Below, piece by piece: positions 40,325 to 49,259 of a stretch of 64,000 bases of DNA; position 1 is the first letter of the stretch, and each line of letters opens with the position of its first letter. A program made the position numbers and the translations under genes. Location: contig CAYZHM010000001.1 in the NCBI GenBank assembly GCA_964478225.1, forward strand, positions 62,001 through 126,000. The letters run 5' to 3'. The notes beneath the pieces were generated by a model, which was not told the DNA's origin, made no database searches, and was given only the letters and a program-made list of their open reading frames with translations. The stretch comes from CAYZHM01 sp964478225. GTDB taxonomy: Bacteria > Pseudomonadota > Alphaproteobacteria > Micavibrionales > Micavibrionaceae.

Positions 40325-43300
40325 TTAAGCCGCTCTCAATGCCGAGCTTTTCATGCAGTTTTCCTGGCCTGAAACCGCGCAGAGGAATTCATAGAGCTTG
40401 GCGATTTCGCTGGAGCCGATGGTGCTGGTTAGGAGTGAGCCGTGATCACTGCTGGCGGCCTGATCGTACATGTCCTCGAACTGGCGGATATAGCGCTGGA
40501 CGTAGTTGCGGAATTCGGAATCGCCCGAGAATTTCGCGCGGGTCTTTTCAAGCGGCCACAGGCCACGGTTTTCGGAGAGGTAGCGTGTGAAGGCCGCGAC
40601 GTCGCCTTTCTGGTACGACTTCCAGACCTTGGCGGAGATCTCCCCTTCCATCAAACGCGTCACATCGACCGAAAGCGAATACAGGCTTTCGATGATGAAC
40701 TTGGCCGAGGTCATGAAGGCCTGGCGTTGCGTGCGGAATTCTTCCTTGCGGACTTCCTTGGCGTTATTCACGGCATCTTGCGAGGCCTTGAAGAGGATTT
40801 CAGCCTGTTTGGCGAAATTCTCCGCTGCATCCTGCGTGGCGTCGAGCGCGGCATTGGAGACATGCAACAAGCGTTCGGCTTCGGTCGAGAGCTGCTTTCT
40901 TGATGTTTCGATTTTGGCCGAAACATTCTTGGCGGTGTTGCCAATGTCTTGCATGCGTGCGGTCAATTCAGAGGTCGCTTTTGCCATCTCTTCGGCCGAG
41001 AAGTTTGAAACCTGAGCGATGGCCTTGGCCTGCCCCTTCAATTCTGCGCTATAAGATGCCGACGATTGAAGCGAGGCTTTCATATACGCCTCAAGCTCTT
41101 TCGTGCTCATGACAATATGATCACCTGCCTTGCGGAGGTCTGAGAGGTTGACCTTCGTGTTGTCCAGCAACACCTCGATCGAGGCCTGAACATATTCCAT
41201 CGTCTCATTGGTGTTGCGAGAGGCTTGCTTTGCCGCTTCGCTGAGCTTCTGCGATTCCTCGCGTATTTCTGCGCTAGCTATGAGGATTGCATCTTTTGTT
41301 TCCATCGTCTCGCTGAGCAAGCTGCCTGACTGCAAGGTCATTGTTTCGCTGGCGTCATGCAACTGTTCAAGAGCTTCGCCGACAGAAATCGTCAGCTCCT
41401 GGAATTGCTGGCCAACGGCTTTTTGGATGGATTCAATTTTTAGAATCGCCTGGTCTGTCAGAAGATGAATGTCGTCTGACTGAGATTTCAAGGATTCAGA
41501 AACTTCACGAACTTTCTCGCCTGACGTACGGGATGCTGTGTCGAGATCACTCACGCGTTGACGCAGCTCGTTACCGGCCGAACGTAATATTTCGGTTGCG
41601 TCGCCTGCGCCCTCTTTCAAATCTCTCAAGCTTTCGTCAAAAGCGACGCCCGCTTGCTGAAGCCTCGAGATCCCGCCTTGCGCTGTTTCCTCGTAACCCT
41701 CTTTCAGGTTTTCAAGAAGCTCATATACGCTCTGGCTCGTGGAGATGATATCCTCGAATTGCGGCATAATATCGACAACAGAGCCTTCCAACCGCGCTTT
41801 GAGCACATCGAAAGATGTCATGGTGCTGCTGGTGTTCTCTTTAAGCTTTTGGACCTTCTCGGTCATCTCGGCATCGAGATCCTTTAGCTTGGCCACAGTT
41901 TCATCTGATGTTTTGGCAATTTGGGCGCCCTGCTCGCTTATGTCCTCTTTAACTTCGGCAATGTCTTCCACCGCCTTCTTGCTTATGTTTTCAAGGCTGA
42001 TTGCCTTGTCCTCAAGCAACTTGGCAATTTTGTCCAGCGACTCCATCGATTCTAAAACTTCTGCCGAAAGCTTGCCCTTTTGCTCCTGCAAAGACGTGTT
42101 GACGATTTTGCTTTGGGTGGCAATGTCTGACGATAGTTTTGTTATTTCCTGAATTTGCTCTTTCAGCGTATCGCGGATTGTTTCCGCATTCTGCATGGCC
42201 TTTTCGCTGGAGCTGTTGAGCTCTTGAATGCGCCGACCCAGAAGCTCGCCCACCGCTTCGTGACGATTGTTGGCATCATTTACAGTGTCTTCAACGTCAT
42301 TCAAGACAGAAGATAAGGTTTCACGAACTTTTTCGACGCGCTCCGCTAGTTGTTCTGTAGAAACATCAATCTCTGAGCTTTGCTGGCAGACTTCGTTCGT
42401 CATGTCTTTTATGCGAGAAGAGGTTTGTTTTACAAGGTTGTCGATTTGAGAGGTTGAGGCATCGAGTTGTTTGATAACGCCTTCCAACACAACAACGTTG
42501 TCCGCCTCTAATTTCTGGATCGTTTCAATTTTTTCTGAGGCATAGTTGACGGTAGCCTCGATTTTTTCTGATGTGCTATCGACTGTGTTCTCTATTTTTT
42601 TCTGGGTGGCGTTGATAACGTTTTCAATTTTTTCGGCAGTCTGCTTTGCAGTATCCTCTATTTTTATCGAGGTTCTGCTTACCAAATCTTCAATTTTTTC
42701 AGACGTGCGATTGACGATGTCCTCATTATCTTTGCGCACCGCACTTGCCGCTTTCTCCAGCGATAACGCTGCCTGACGCGCGCTGTCCGTGATGGTTTCA
42801 GAACCGGAAACCACGAGGGTCAAGGCGTCACTCATCTTCTCGGCTGCGGCCGCGCCGACCTTATCCATACCTTCTGTTTCCTCAACGATCGTCTGGATGA
42901 GTTTTTGTAGATTATCAATTTTTTGTTGAATTTGAGATTCCAATGCGTCGCTGCCTGCGGTTATCTCCCCTACGGATGATTTGAATTTCTTCAGACCCTC
43001 ATTCATGACATCTTCGATGTTCTGCGCTTGCTCTTCTATTAATCCGGCGCCTTCCTCAAGTGAATTGCGGTGGTTAGCGATAACGGCCGTCGATTTGACG
43101 GTTGCGGCATTGATGCGATCGCTGGCTTCGTCCAGATTGTCGATCTGCGTTTGAATTACCCCGCCAAGCCGTAGAGCTTCGGATGAGGCGCTGAACGTGG
43201 CTTTGGTTAAACCATCCACATGGTTATCCAGAAGGCTTGCGGTTGCGGATAAACGCTCCTCTATGTCCTTTGCTTTGGCCTGTGCGTTATCAGCGGCATC

Positions 43301-44302
43301 AAAAATCTTCAGAACGCCGTCATTTAAAGCGCTGTGCATGTCGACGGACTTCTCCGTAATACGGATTGTTGCCTGATCCCAGGCTTTGATCCCTATTCTT
43401 GCTTTTTCATCAATGCCCGCAATACGGCGGTCGATTTCGTTGGTCATGTCCAAAAGCTTTGATGATTTTTCGCTGAGCGTCTGGGTCAAGCGATCAATGT
43501 GGAATTCCGCCTTTTTGGAAACGCCTGCAAAATCGCGAACTTCCATGCGCAATCCTTGACGGGCGCGTGACAATGCATTGAGAACAGATTTAGAAGCCGA
43601 TGAAATTTCATAGGCCTGTTGAAAAAACTCTCCAAGGTCGTTGTTTATGATGATATTTCCATCGCCGGACGAATCGAACATCGCATAAAGCTCTTCTTTC
43701 AGAACTTGAGCCAGATTTTGCTGGAGCAACGACTTGCTCAGGCATGCGAAGGCCAGCCAGTACATTGCCGGACCAGTAAAAAGAACTGATAAAAATATAC
43801 CAATCGCAACCGGCGTGATGTTGATCGGATTAAAAATGATATAGGCGATGCAAAAGCCGATCCAGACCAGGCTGCCGACCATGCCGAAGCCAATCGCTAT
43901 TTTTTGGGCGAGGGAATACTCTTCTTCCTGCTGTGGTTTTGGATTTTTTGCTGGCGCCTCTTCTTGCTCTGCACGCTCTTCCATCATTGGTTCTGGTTCC
44001 GGCTCCAGAAAGGATGGCGCTGCCGGTTTGTAATAAGCAGGTCTTTCCACCGCGATTTCACTGAGAAAATCATTAATCTGATCTGCTGAAGAGCCTGACA
44101 TTTTCAAGCCACCCAGCGAAACATTTCGTGTGCCTGGATATTTGGATGTGGCGCTTGATTGCGAAACCTTATCTTGCAGTTCTTTGACCTTTATTTCTCG
44201 CAGAGTGCTGGCAAAGCTTTTTTTATCCTGCCTTTTTTCTTCTGATTTTTTGGCTGTGCTTTTGTAGTCCGTCTTGTTGCGGATAGGCGCTCTGTCGGTC
44301 AT
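40325..44302 (-). CDS. Giant membrane-anchored coiled-coil protein
   Basis: This 1325-aa protein starts at ATG 44302 behind GGGGGAG; a frame open 35 codons further lacks a site. A charged cytoplasmic N-terminus (1-130, with an acidic Pro/Glu stretch) precedes two membrane helices (about 134-156 and 163-187). The next 1050 residues are almost continuous helix, with heptad and 11-residue periodicity resembling the apolipoprotein-like signalling domains of chemoreceptors, but no methyl-accepting hairpin signature. Six tandem 11-residue repeats lie at 531-596. The last about 150 residues (VTRLMEGEISAKVWKSYQKGDVAAFTRYL) look globular. It could be a structural or scaffold protein at the envelope. 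No named family is recognised. Confidence 0.9.
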   Translation of the reverse strand: MTDRAPIRNKTDYKSTAKKSEEKRQDKKSFASTLREIKVKELQDKVSQSSATSKYPGTRNVSLGGLKMSGSSADQINDFLSEIAVERPAYYKPAAPSFLEPEPEPMMEERAEQEEAPAKNPKPQQEEEYSLAQKIAIGFGMVGSLVWIGFCIAYIIFNPINITPVAIGIFLSVLFTGPAMYWLAFACLSKSLLQQNLAQVLKEELYAMFDSSGDGNIIINNDLGEFFQQAYEISSASKSVLNALSRARQGLRMEVRDFAGVSKKAEFHIDRLTQTLSEKSSKLLDMTNEIDRRIAGIDEKARIGIKAWDQATIRITEKSVDMHSALNDGVLKIFDAADNAQAKAKDIEERLSATASLLDNHVDGLTKATFSASSEALRLGGVIQTQIDNLDEASDRINAATVKSTAVIANHRNSLEEGAGLIEEQAQNIEDVMNEGLKKFKSSVGEITAGSDALESQIQQKIDNLQKLIQTIVEETEGMDKVGAAAAEKMSDALTLVVSGSETITDSARQAALSLEKAASAVRKDNEDIVNRTSEKIEDLVSRTSIKIEDTAKQTAEKIENVINATQKKIENTVDSTSEKIEATVNYASEKIETIQKLEADNVVVLEGVIKQLDASTSQIDNLVKQTSSRIKDMTNEVCQQSSEIDVSTEQLAERVEKVRETLSSVLNDVEDTVNDANNRHEAVGELLGRRIQELNSSSEKAMQNAETIRDTLKEQIQEITKLSSDIATQSKIVNTSLQEQKGKLSAEVLESMESLDKIAKLLEDKAISLENISKKAVEDIAEVKEDISEQGAQIAKTSDETVAKLKDLDAEMTEKVQKLKENTSSTMTSFDVLKARLEGSVVDIMPQFEDIISTSQSVYELLENLKEGYEETAQGGISRLQQAGVAFDESLRDLKEGAGDATEILRSAGNELRQRVSDLDTASRTSGEKVREVSESLKSQSDDIHLLTDQAILKIESIQKAVGQQFQELTISVGEALEQLHDASETMTLQSGSLLSETMETKDAILIASAEIREESQKLSEAAKQASRNTNETMEYVQASIEVLLDNTKVNLSDLRKAGDHIVMSTKELEAYMKASLQSSASYSAELKGQAKAIAQVSNFSAEEMAKATSELTARMQDIGNTAKNVSAKIETSRKQLSTEAERLLHVSNAALDATQDAAENFAKQAEILFKASQDAVNNAKEVRKEEFRTQRQAFMTSAKFIIESLYSLSVDVTRLMEGEISAKVWKSYQKGDVAAFTRYLSENRGLWPLEKTRAKFSGDSEFRNYVQRYIRQFEDMYDQAASSDHGSLLTSTIGSSEIAKLYEFLCAVSGQENCMKSSALRAA
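42515..42712 (-). repeat. Six tandem 33-base units coding 11-residue helical repeats
   Basis: Residues 531-596 of the giant coiled-coil protein consist of six 11-residue units with consensus xxTSEKIExxV: each has Thr/Ala-Ser/Ala-Glu-Lys-Ile-Glu at the same offset. The units are exact in length and degenerate in third codon positions, so the repeat is maintained at protein level. Eleven-residue periodicity favours a right-handed or straight coiled coil. Confidence 0.85.
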
Positions 44303-44466
44303 AGAATGACACTCCCCCTTCTGGGCGAAAAATAAAAATGTTGTAAGAGAATTCATGAAGCCACGGGTTTGTTCACGATGCAAGCGTGGCTTTATAAAGT
44401 TATTCACATGCCCGTGGGTAAGATATGAAGAGGCCGGGAAACAGGCATCAAAGGGTGTGGATAAAT

Positions 44467-45906
44467 TTATTTTTTCAATGTGGCCAGATAGGCTTTGAGG
44501 TCAGCCTTCACTTCCGGTGCTAACAAATATAAACCGATGATGTTTGGTATGCCCATGATGAAAACGCTGGCGTCGGTAAAGCCGATGACGTTATCAAGGT
44601 TGGCTGATCCGCCGACGACAATCATGATGCAAAATAAAATTTTGTAGAGATTTTCATTGAAAGTGTTGTTGCCGAATAAATACGTAAAAGCTTTGACGCC
44701 GTAATAAGACCATGTGATCAAGGTCGAGTAAGCGAAAAGAAAGACCACCATGAATAACACATAAGGGAACCATGATACTCCCATTTCAAAAGCACGGGAG
44801 GTCAGTGTTACGCCTTCCATGCCTTCACTTTGCGTATAAGCGCCAGTTACAACAATGACCAAAGCGGTCATTGTGCAAATGACCACAGTATCGATAAAAG
44901 GCTCCAGCATGCCTGAAAGCCCCTGCGTGATTGGCTTATTGGTTTTGACGGCAGAATGCGCGACGGCGGCCGTGCCGAGGCCGGCCTCATTTGAAAACGT
45001 CGCCCGTTGCACGCCCATCACCAGCGCCCCAAGAACGGCACCGATTCCAGCCTCTGGCGTGAGGGCCTCATGGAAGATTGTTACGATTGCATGGGGGATG
45101 TTTTGATAAAAAATTCCAAGAACAATGAGCCCTGCTGCCAGATAAAGCAAGCACATCACGGGCACAAGCTTGCTGGTCACCGCAGCGATTGATTTAATGC
45201 CTCCGATAATCACAAGCCCCACGAGAACAACCATAATCAAGCCAATCAGCCATCCTTTGTCTGCGAAAATGCTTGCCTCCATCCCGCCGGTGATATTGAC
45301 CACCTGGCGGTAGACCTGATTGGTTTGGAACAGACTGGCTGCGCCAAATGCGCCCACCGTCATACAGGCTGCGTAAATCCCTGCCAAAACTTTTCCAATC
45401 GGGCCGTCAAATTTCTTTTCCAGGCCATAGCGCAAATAATACATCGGGCCACCCGATATTTTTTCGGGATGCTCTTTGTCAGGGTGCTGGCGGTATTTTA
45501 CACCGAGCGTAACCTCGACAAACTTGGTTGACATTCCAAGGAACCCCATCAGGATCATCCAGAATGTTGCCCCAGGACCACCGACCGAAACAGCAACAGC
45601 AACACCCGCAATATTGCCCAGGCCTACTGTTCCTGAAACGGATGTTGTTAAGGCCTGAAAGCGGCTGATATAACCTTCTTCCCCCACTTTCACATCACTG
45701 CTGCTCAGCAGTTTGATGGCATGGCCGAAATAGCGAATATTCACAAAACCGAAATAAAGTGTGAAAATAACTGCCGCAGCAACGAGCCATACCAAAATAA
45801 GTTTGATTTCCATCCCATCGACGATAGGGACACTGTAAAAAACTAGGGTCAGGAGAGGTTCAGAGATTTTGGCGAAAAGGGCGTCTATTTGTTGGTCTAT
45901 ACTCAT
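44467..45906 (-). CDS. Alanine/glycine:cation symporter (AGCS family)
   Basis: This 479-aa inner-membrane protein has about 11 helices. Family features include TTSVSGTVGLGNIAGVAVAVSVGGPGATFWM near residues 87-118, GVKYR, GGPMYYLRYGLE, and RATFSNEAGLGTAAVAHSAVKT. Members import alanine or glycine with sodium. A 160-aa exported protein is encoded 20 bases upstream on the same strand. Confidence 0.95.
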   Translation of the reverse strand: MSIDQQIDALFAKISEPLLTLVFYSVPIVDGMEIKLILVWLVAAAVIFTLYFGFVNIRYFGHAIKLLSSSDVKVGEEGYISRFQALTTSVSGTVGLGNIAGVAVAVSVGGPGATFWMILMGFLGMSTKFVEVTLGVKYRQHPDKEHPEKISGGPMYYLRYGLEKKFDGPIGKVLAGIYAACMTVGAFGAASLFQTNQVYRQVVNITGGMEASIFADKGWLIGLIMVVLVGLVIIGGIKSIAAVTSKLVPVMCLLYLAAGLIVLGIFYQNIPHAIVTIFHEALTPEAGIGAVLGALVMGVQRATFSNEAGLGTAAVAHSAVKTNKPITQGLSGMLEPFIDTVVICTMTALVIVVTGAYTQSEGMEGVTLTSRAFEMGVSWFPYVLFMVVFLFAYSTLITWSYYGVKAFTYLFGNNTFNENLYKILFCIMIVVGGSANLDNVIGFTDASVFIMGIPNIIGLYLLAPEVKADLKAYLATLKK

Positions 45907-45926
45907 ACGGCCCTCTTGGTTTTACT

Positions 45927-46409
45927 TTAGCCTTTACACAATGGATAGGACACCGGATGCGAGGCATGCATTGACGAGGCCCATTGCCTGATTTTCTCTG
46001 ATGACATGTCCTTGGTCAACTCAATTCTTTCCGCGTACTTGGCGCAGAACACATCTGGGCGTAATTTCGAAACACTTTCGGAGATGTTATTGGCATAACG
46101 TGTGCGGATATCGTTCAGGCTTTCCTTTGGGGATTTTCCGTTCCGCTTATAAAAATCCATCAAGATATTTTCGTACTGAGAAAACAGCTTTGCATTTTTG
46201 GCTGTAAAGGAGCGGTAATCCCCGTAAAGGTTGAGACCATGGCGCTCGCCGATGCGCTGACAATTTAAGCCGATGACCATCAGCTCACTGTGAATGCGGA
46301 TGCCCTGATCGGCTTCAGCTTCGGCTTTGGAATAACATTGCGCGCTAGCGTTTTTGACTGAGAGCACGCTTAAGGCACACACACCTAATATTACGAACAA
46401 TTTTTTCAT
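45927..46409 (-). CDS. Exported hypothetical protein
   Basis: This 160-aa protein has a signal peptide (MKKLFVILGVCALSVLSVKNASA-QC). ATG 46409 follows AGGAAG; an upstream in-frame ATG six codons earlier lacks a site. The mature protein is helical and charged, with four cysteines spread over its length (QCYSKAE, GLNCQRIG, VFCAKYAE, PLCKG), suggesting two disulfides in the periplasm. No family recognised. It lies between the dehydrogenase and the symporter genes. Confidence 0.8.
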   Translation of the reverse strand: MKKLFVILGVCALSVLSVKNASAQCYSKAEAEADQGIRIHSELMVIGLNCQRIGERHGLNLYGDYRSFTAKNAKLFSQYENILMDFYKRNGKSPKESLNDIRTRYANNISESVSKLRPDVFCAKYAERIELTKDMSSEKIRQWASSMHASHPVSYPLCKG

Positions 46410-46430
46410 TATCTTCCTAGTATACATAAA

Positions 46431-47363
46431 TCAAACGGGAGTTAAAAGCGACTTGCCGTCAAAATGCGCCAAAAGATTATCAAGAACAATCTGAACCATC
46501 TTCGTACGTGTTTCCATCGTGGCCGAGCCAATATGGGGGGTCAAGACGACATTGTCCATGGTCAAAAGTTCCTTGGGGACATTTGGTTCATTTTGATAAA
46601 CATCAAGACCTGCGCCGGCAATTTCACGGTTCGCGAGCGCAATTACGAGATCCTGCTCCACCACAACTGTGCCGCGCGCAACATTGATGAAAAACCCCTG
46701 CGGGCCAAGGGCCTTGAGTATCTTGTGATTGACCAGCCCTTCTGTCTCTTTGTTGCCGGGGCAAATTGCGACGAGTACGTCAGAATCTTTGGCCATCTCC
46801 TCAAGATCTTTGTAGTAAGGGTACGGCTGATCAGCCTGCTTGTGGCGGCCGTGATATATTATTTTCATACCAAAGGCCTCAGAGCGGCGTGCGATAGCTT
46901 TACCAATACGACCCAATCCGATGATACCAACTGTTTTGCCTGCCAGGCATGTACCAAGTGCAAGAGGCCCCGACTGCCACATCCCTGCCCGTACGTACGC
47001 GTCGCCTTCGACTGCGCGGCGCATAACGTTCAGTATGAGAAGCAATGCCACGTCCGCGGTGTCGTCGGTCAGAACATCCGGAGTATTCGTGACGGCAATA
47101 CCGCGCTCACGGCAGGCTGCGATATCGATGTTGTTGTAACCAACGGCACAATTCGTGATAATTTCGAGGTTGGGAAGCGCCTCAATCAGGTTGCGGCTGA
47201 CGGGAAGCAAGGATGAAACGATGGCGGAAATATCATGAGAACGTTTTTGGATCGTGGCTTCGGGATCTTGTTCGCGCCACAGGCGAATGACCTCGAAATG
47301 CTCCTCCAGCATTGGCATTTGCTGGGCGATGATCTTATCGACGGAGAGGATTGTCTTTGTCAT
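46431..47363 (-). CDS. D-2-hydroxyacid dehydrogenase (glyoxylate/hydroxypyruvate reductase type)
   Basis: This 310-aa NAD(P)-dependent dehydrogenase shows the Rossmann motif IIGLGRIGKAIA followed by HGRHKQ. The basic residues after the second strand favour NADPH. The catalytic arginine lies in NVARGTVV, the glutamate in DVYQNEP and the histidine in LTPHIGSATMETR. NCAVGYNNID is the usual substrate-side loop. Substrate is a small 2-keto acid such as glyoxylate. It is divergent from miaB with about 50 bases between. Confidence 0.93.
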   Translation of the reverse strand: MTKTILSVDKIIAQQMPMLEEHFEVIRLWREQDPEATIQKRSHDISAIVSSLLPVSRNLIEALPNLEIITNCAVGYNNIDIAACRERGIAVTNTPDVLTDDTADVALLLILNVMRRAVEGDAYVRAGMWQSGPLALGTCLAGKTVGIIGLGRIGKAIARRSEAFGMKIIYHGRHKQADQPYPYYKDLEEMAKDSDVLVAICPGNKETEGLVNHKILKALGPQGFFINVARGTVVVEQDLVIALANREIAGAGLDVYQNEPNVPKELLTMDNVVLTPHIGSATMETRTKMVQIVLDNLLAHFDGKSLLTPV

Positions 47364-47412
47364 TTTCCTTGATTTGGGGTTTGAGTCTGTGGTTTATAAC
47401 TCGCTTATAACC

Positions 47413-48789
47413 ATGAAAACACAAGCGCACAAGAAACTCTATATCAAAACCTGGGGCTGTCAGATGAATGTCTATGACAGCAACCGTATGGCCGATATTT
47501 TATTCGGGCTTGGGTATAAGCCTGTGGATACGCCTGAGGGTGCTGACATGGTGATCCTCAACACCTGTCATATCCGCGAGAAAGCAACCGACAAGGTTTT
47601 TTCTGATCTTGGGCGTATTAAACCTTATCAAGATCAAAAGGCCGCCGAAGGCGGAAAAATGTTGATTGCTGTTGCCGGATGTGTGGCACAGGCAGAAGGA
47701 GACTTCATTCTTGAGCGGGCGCCCTACGTGGACATGGTTTTTGGCCCCCAGACCTACCATGAGTTGCCGGAAATGGTGTTGAAAGCGAACGGCAATGAGC
47801 GAGTTATCAACACGGAGTTTCCCGCAGACTCCAAGTTCGATAAATTACCAGAGGAAAGACCCTCTGAAGGGGTGTCCGCATTCCTGTCTATTCAGGAGGG
47901 GTGCGACAAGTTTTGTACCTTCTGTGTTGTGCCCTATACCAGAGGGGCTGAATACTCGCGTACAGTTGTTGAGATTATAGATGAGGCAAAGCGTCTAAGC
48001 AACTGTGGTACAAAGGAAATTACTCTTCTCGGCCAGAACGTGAACGCCTTCCATGGCGAAGGGCCCGATGGGAAGGTTTGGGGGCTTGGCAAGCTGATCG
48101 AAGCGGTCGCAAAAATCGATGGAATTGAACGCATACGCTACACCACGTCCCACCCCCGGGATATGGACGAGGAATTGTATGCAGCCCACAGAGATATCCA
48201 CAAACTTATGCCCTTTTTGCACCTTCCTGTGCAGAGCGGATCGGACAATATCCTCAAAGCGATGAATCGGAAGCATAAATCTGACGATTATCGACGAATT
48301 ATTGAGCGTTTACGCAAGGAAAGGCCCGATATTGAGTTCAATTCGGACTTTATTGTCGGTTTCCCGGGTGAAACTGACCAGGATTTTGAAGATACGATGC
48401 AATTGGTGCGCGATGTCGGCTTTATTTCCGCCTATTCTTTTAAGTTCTCAGCGCGTCCAGGCACGCCGGCGGCCAACATGCAAAACCTTGTACGCCCCGA
48501 CATTGCCGATGAGAGACTGCAGCAGCTGCAAGCGCTTATTAATGAGCTAAGAATTAAGTTTAATAAAAGATGTGAAAACATTGTAATACCAGTTCTTTTT
48601 GATCGAAAAGGTAAGCGTTCCGGGCAGCTTTTGGGTAAAAGCCCGTACGGGCAATCCGTGTATGTTACCGGGAATGACCGCCTGATGAACCAGATTGTGG
48701 ATGTACGCATTTCCGAGGGTTTTGAGAACTCGCTAACGGGCGATATCGTCCTCACAGAAGAGCGAGAGGTGGCTGTTAGCAAGTGTTAA
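47413..48789 (+). CDS. miaB: tRNA-2-methylthio-N6-dimethylallyladenosine synthase MiaB
   Basis: MiaB is a radical-SAM methylthiotransferase acting on A37 of tRNAs. ATG 47413 gives 458 aa. The N-terminal cluster cysteines are Cys16 (GCQMN), Cys52 (NTCHIREK) and Cys90 (AGCVAQ). The radical SAM motif is Cys164, Cys168 and Cys171 (CDKFCTFC). The TRAM domain closes the protein (about 390-458). NAEGD and LGQNVNAF segments are diagnostic for MiaB. It starts a long (+) array of RNA-related genes. Confidence 0.97.
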   Translation: MKTQAHKKLYIKTWGCQMNVYDSNRMADILFGLGYKPVDTPEGADMVILNTCHIREKATDKVFSDLGRIKPYQDQKAAEGGKMLIAVAGCVAQAEGDFILERAPYVDMVFGPQTYHELPEMVLKANGNERVINTEFPADSKFDKLPEERPSEGVSAFLSIQEGCDKFCTFCVVPYTRGAEYSRTVVEIIDEAKRLSNCGTKEITLLGQNVNAFHGEGPDGKVWGLGKLIEAVAKIDGIERIRYTTSHPRDMDEELYAAHRDIHKLMPFLHLPVQSGSDNILKAMNRKHKSDDYRRIIERLRKERPDIEFNSDFIVGFPGETDQDFEDTMQLVRDVGFISAYSFKFSARPGTPAANMQNLVRPDIADERLQQLQALINELRIKFNKRCENIVIPVLFDRKGKRSGQLLGKSPYGQSVYVTGNDRLMNQIVDVRISEGFENSLTGDIVLTEEREVAVSKC

Positions 48790-49235
48790 GCCAAAGCATT
48801 ACATCACTGCGTGCCCGCTTTATAAGTACCACCCGCGAATTGTTGGCTGGCCTTAGGCTAACCCCCTTGCCCGGCAACCATTATACTGACAAGCTTGACA
48901 GGCTTATGTGCAACATCCTCGATCGCGAGATGAAAAGAACGGGGGAAACCGACATTGACACTATCGTTGCTGAATTTCTTGCTTCTGATCAGGAGCACTT
49001 TTTTCAAACGTTCATCAATCTCTGTAAAGTTGCTCCAGAATTGGAGGAGCCAACAAAGAAAGCCCTCAAGATCAAAAAAGATTATTTGGAGCTTATAATG
49101 TTTCGCCTCAAGGGAAAAACGTCAGATCCTCAGGAACAAACCATCGCTTTAATCGTTTCTGACTTAGAGGAGTTTCTTGAAGAGCGGAAAGCAGCGGTAA
49201 AGGCTGATTTTCAGCCTTCCGATAGAAGTTTATAG
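48783..49235 (+). CDS. Hypothetical protein between miaB and phoH
   Basis: This 150-aa protein starts with GTG seven bases inside the end of miaB. It is helical and charged (DKLDRLMCNILDREMKRTG, KKALKIKKDYLELIMFRLKGK, VSDLEEFLEERKAAV). There is no signal or membrane helix. miaB and phoH are usually adjacent or nearly so, so this is an inserted gene. No family recognised. Confidence 0.65.
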   Translation: MLSQSITSLRARFISTTRELLAGLRLTPLPGNHYTDKLDRLMCNILDREMKRTGETDIDTIVAEFLASDQEHFFQTFINLCKVAPELEEPTKKALKIKKDYLELIMFRLKGKTSDPQEQTIALIVSDLEEFLEERKAAVKADFQPSDRSL

Positions 49236-49259
49236 ATTTTTATGTTATAATAGAGATAC

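Noticed and set aside
42515..42712. Tandem 33-base units considered as a CRISPR or minisatellite
   Set aside because: There are no spacers, and the units stay in frame and code for a conserved 11-residue protein pattern.
43630..43672. EF-hand-like loop (DSSGDGN) in the giant coiled-coil protein
   Set aside because: The residue at position 12 of the loop is Asn rather than Glu or Asp, and only one such loop is present.
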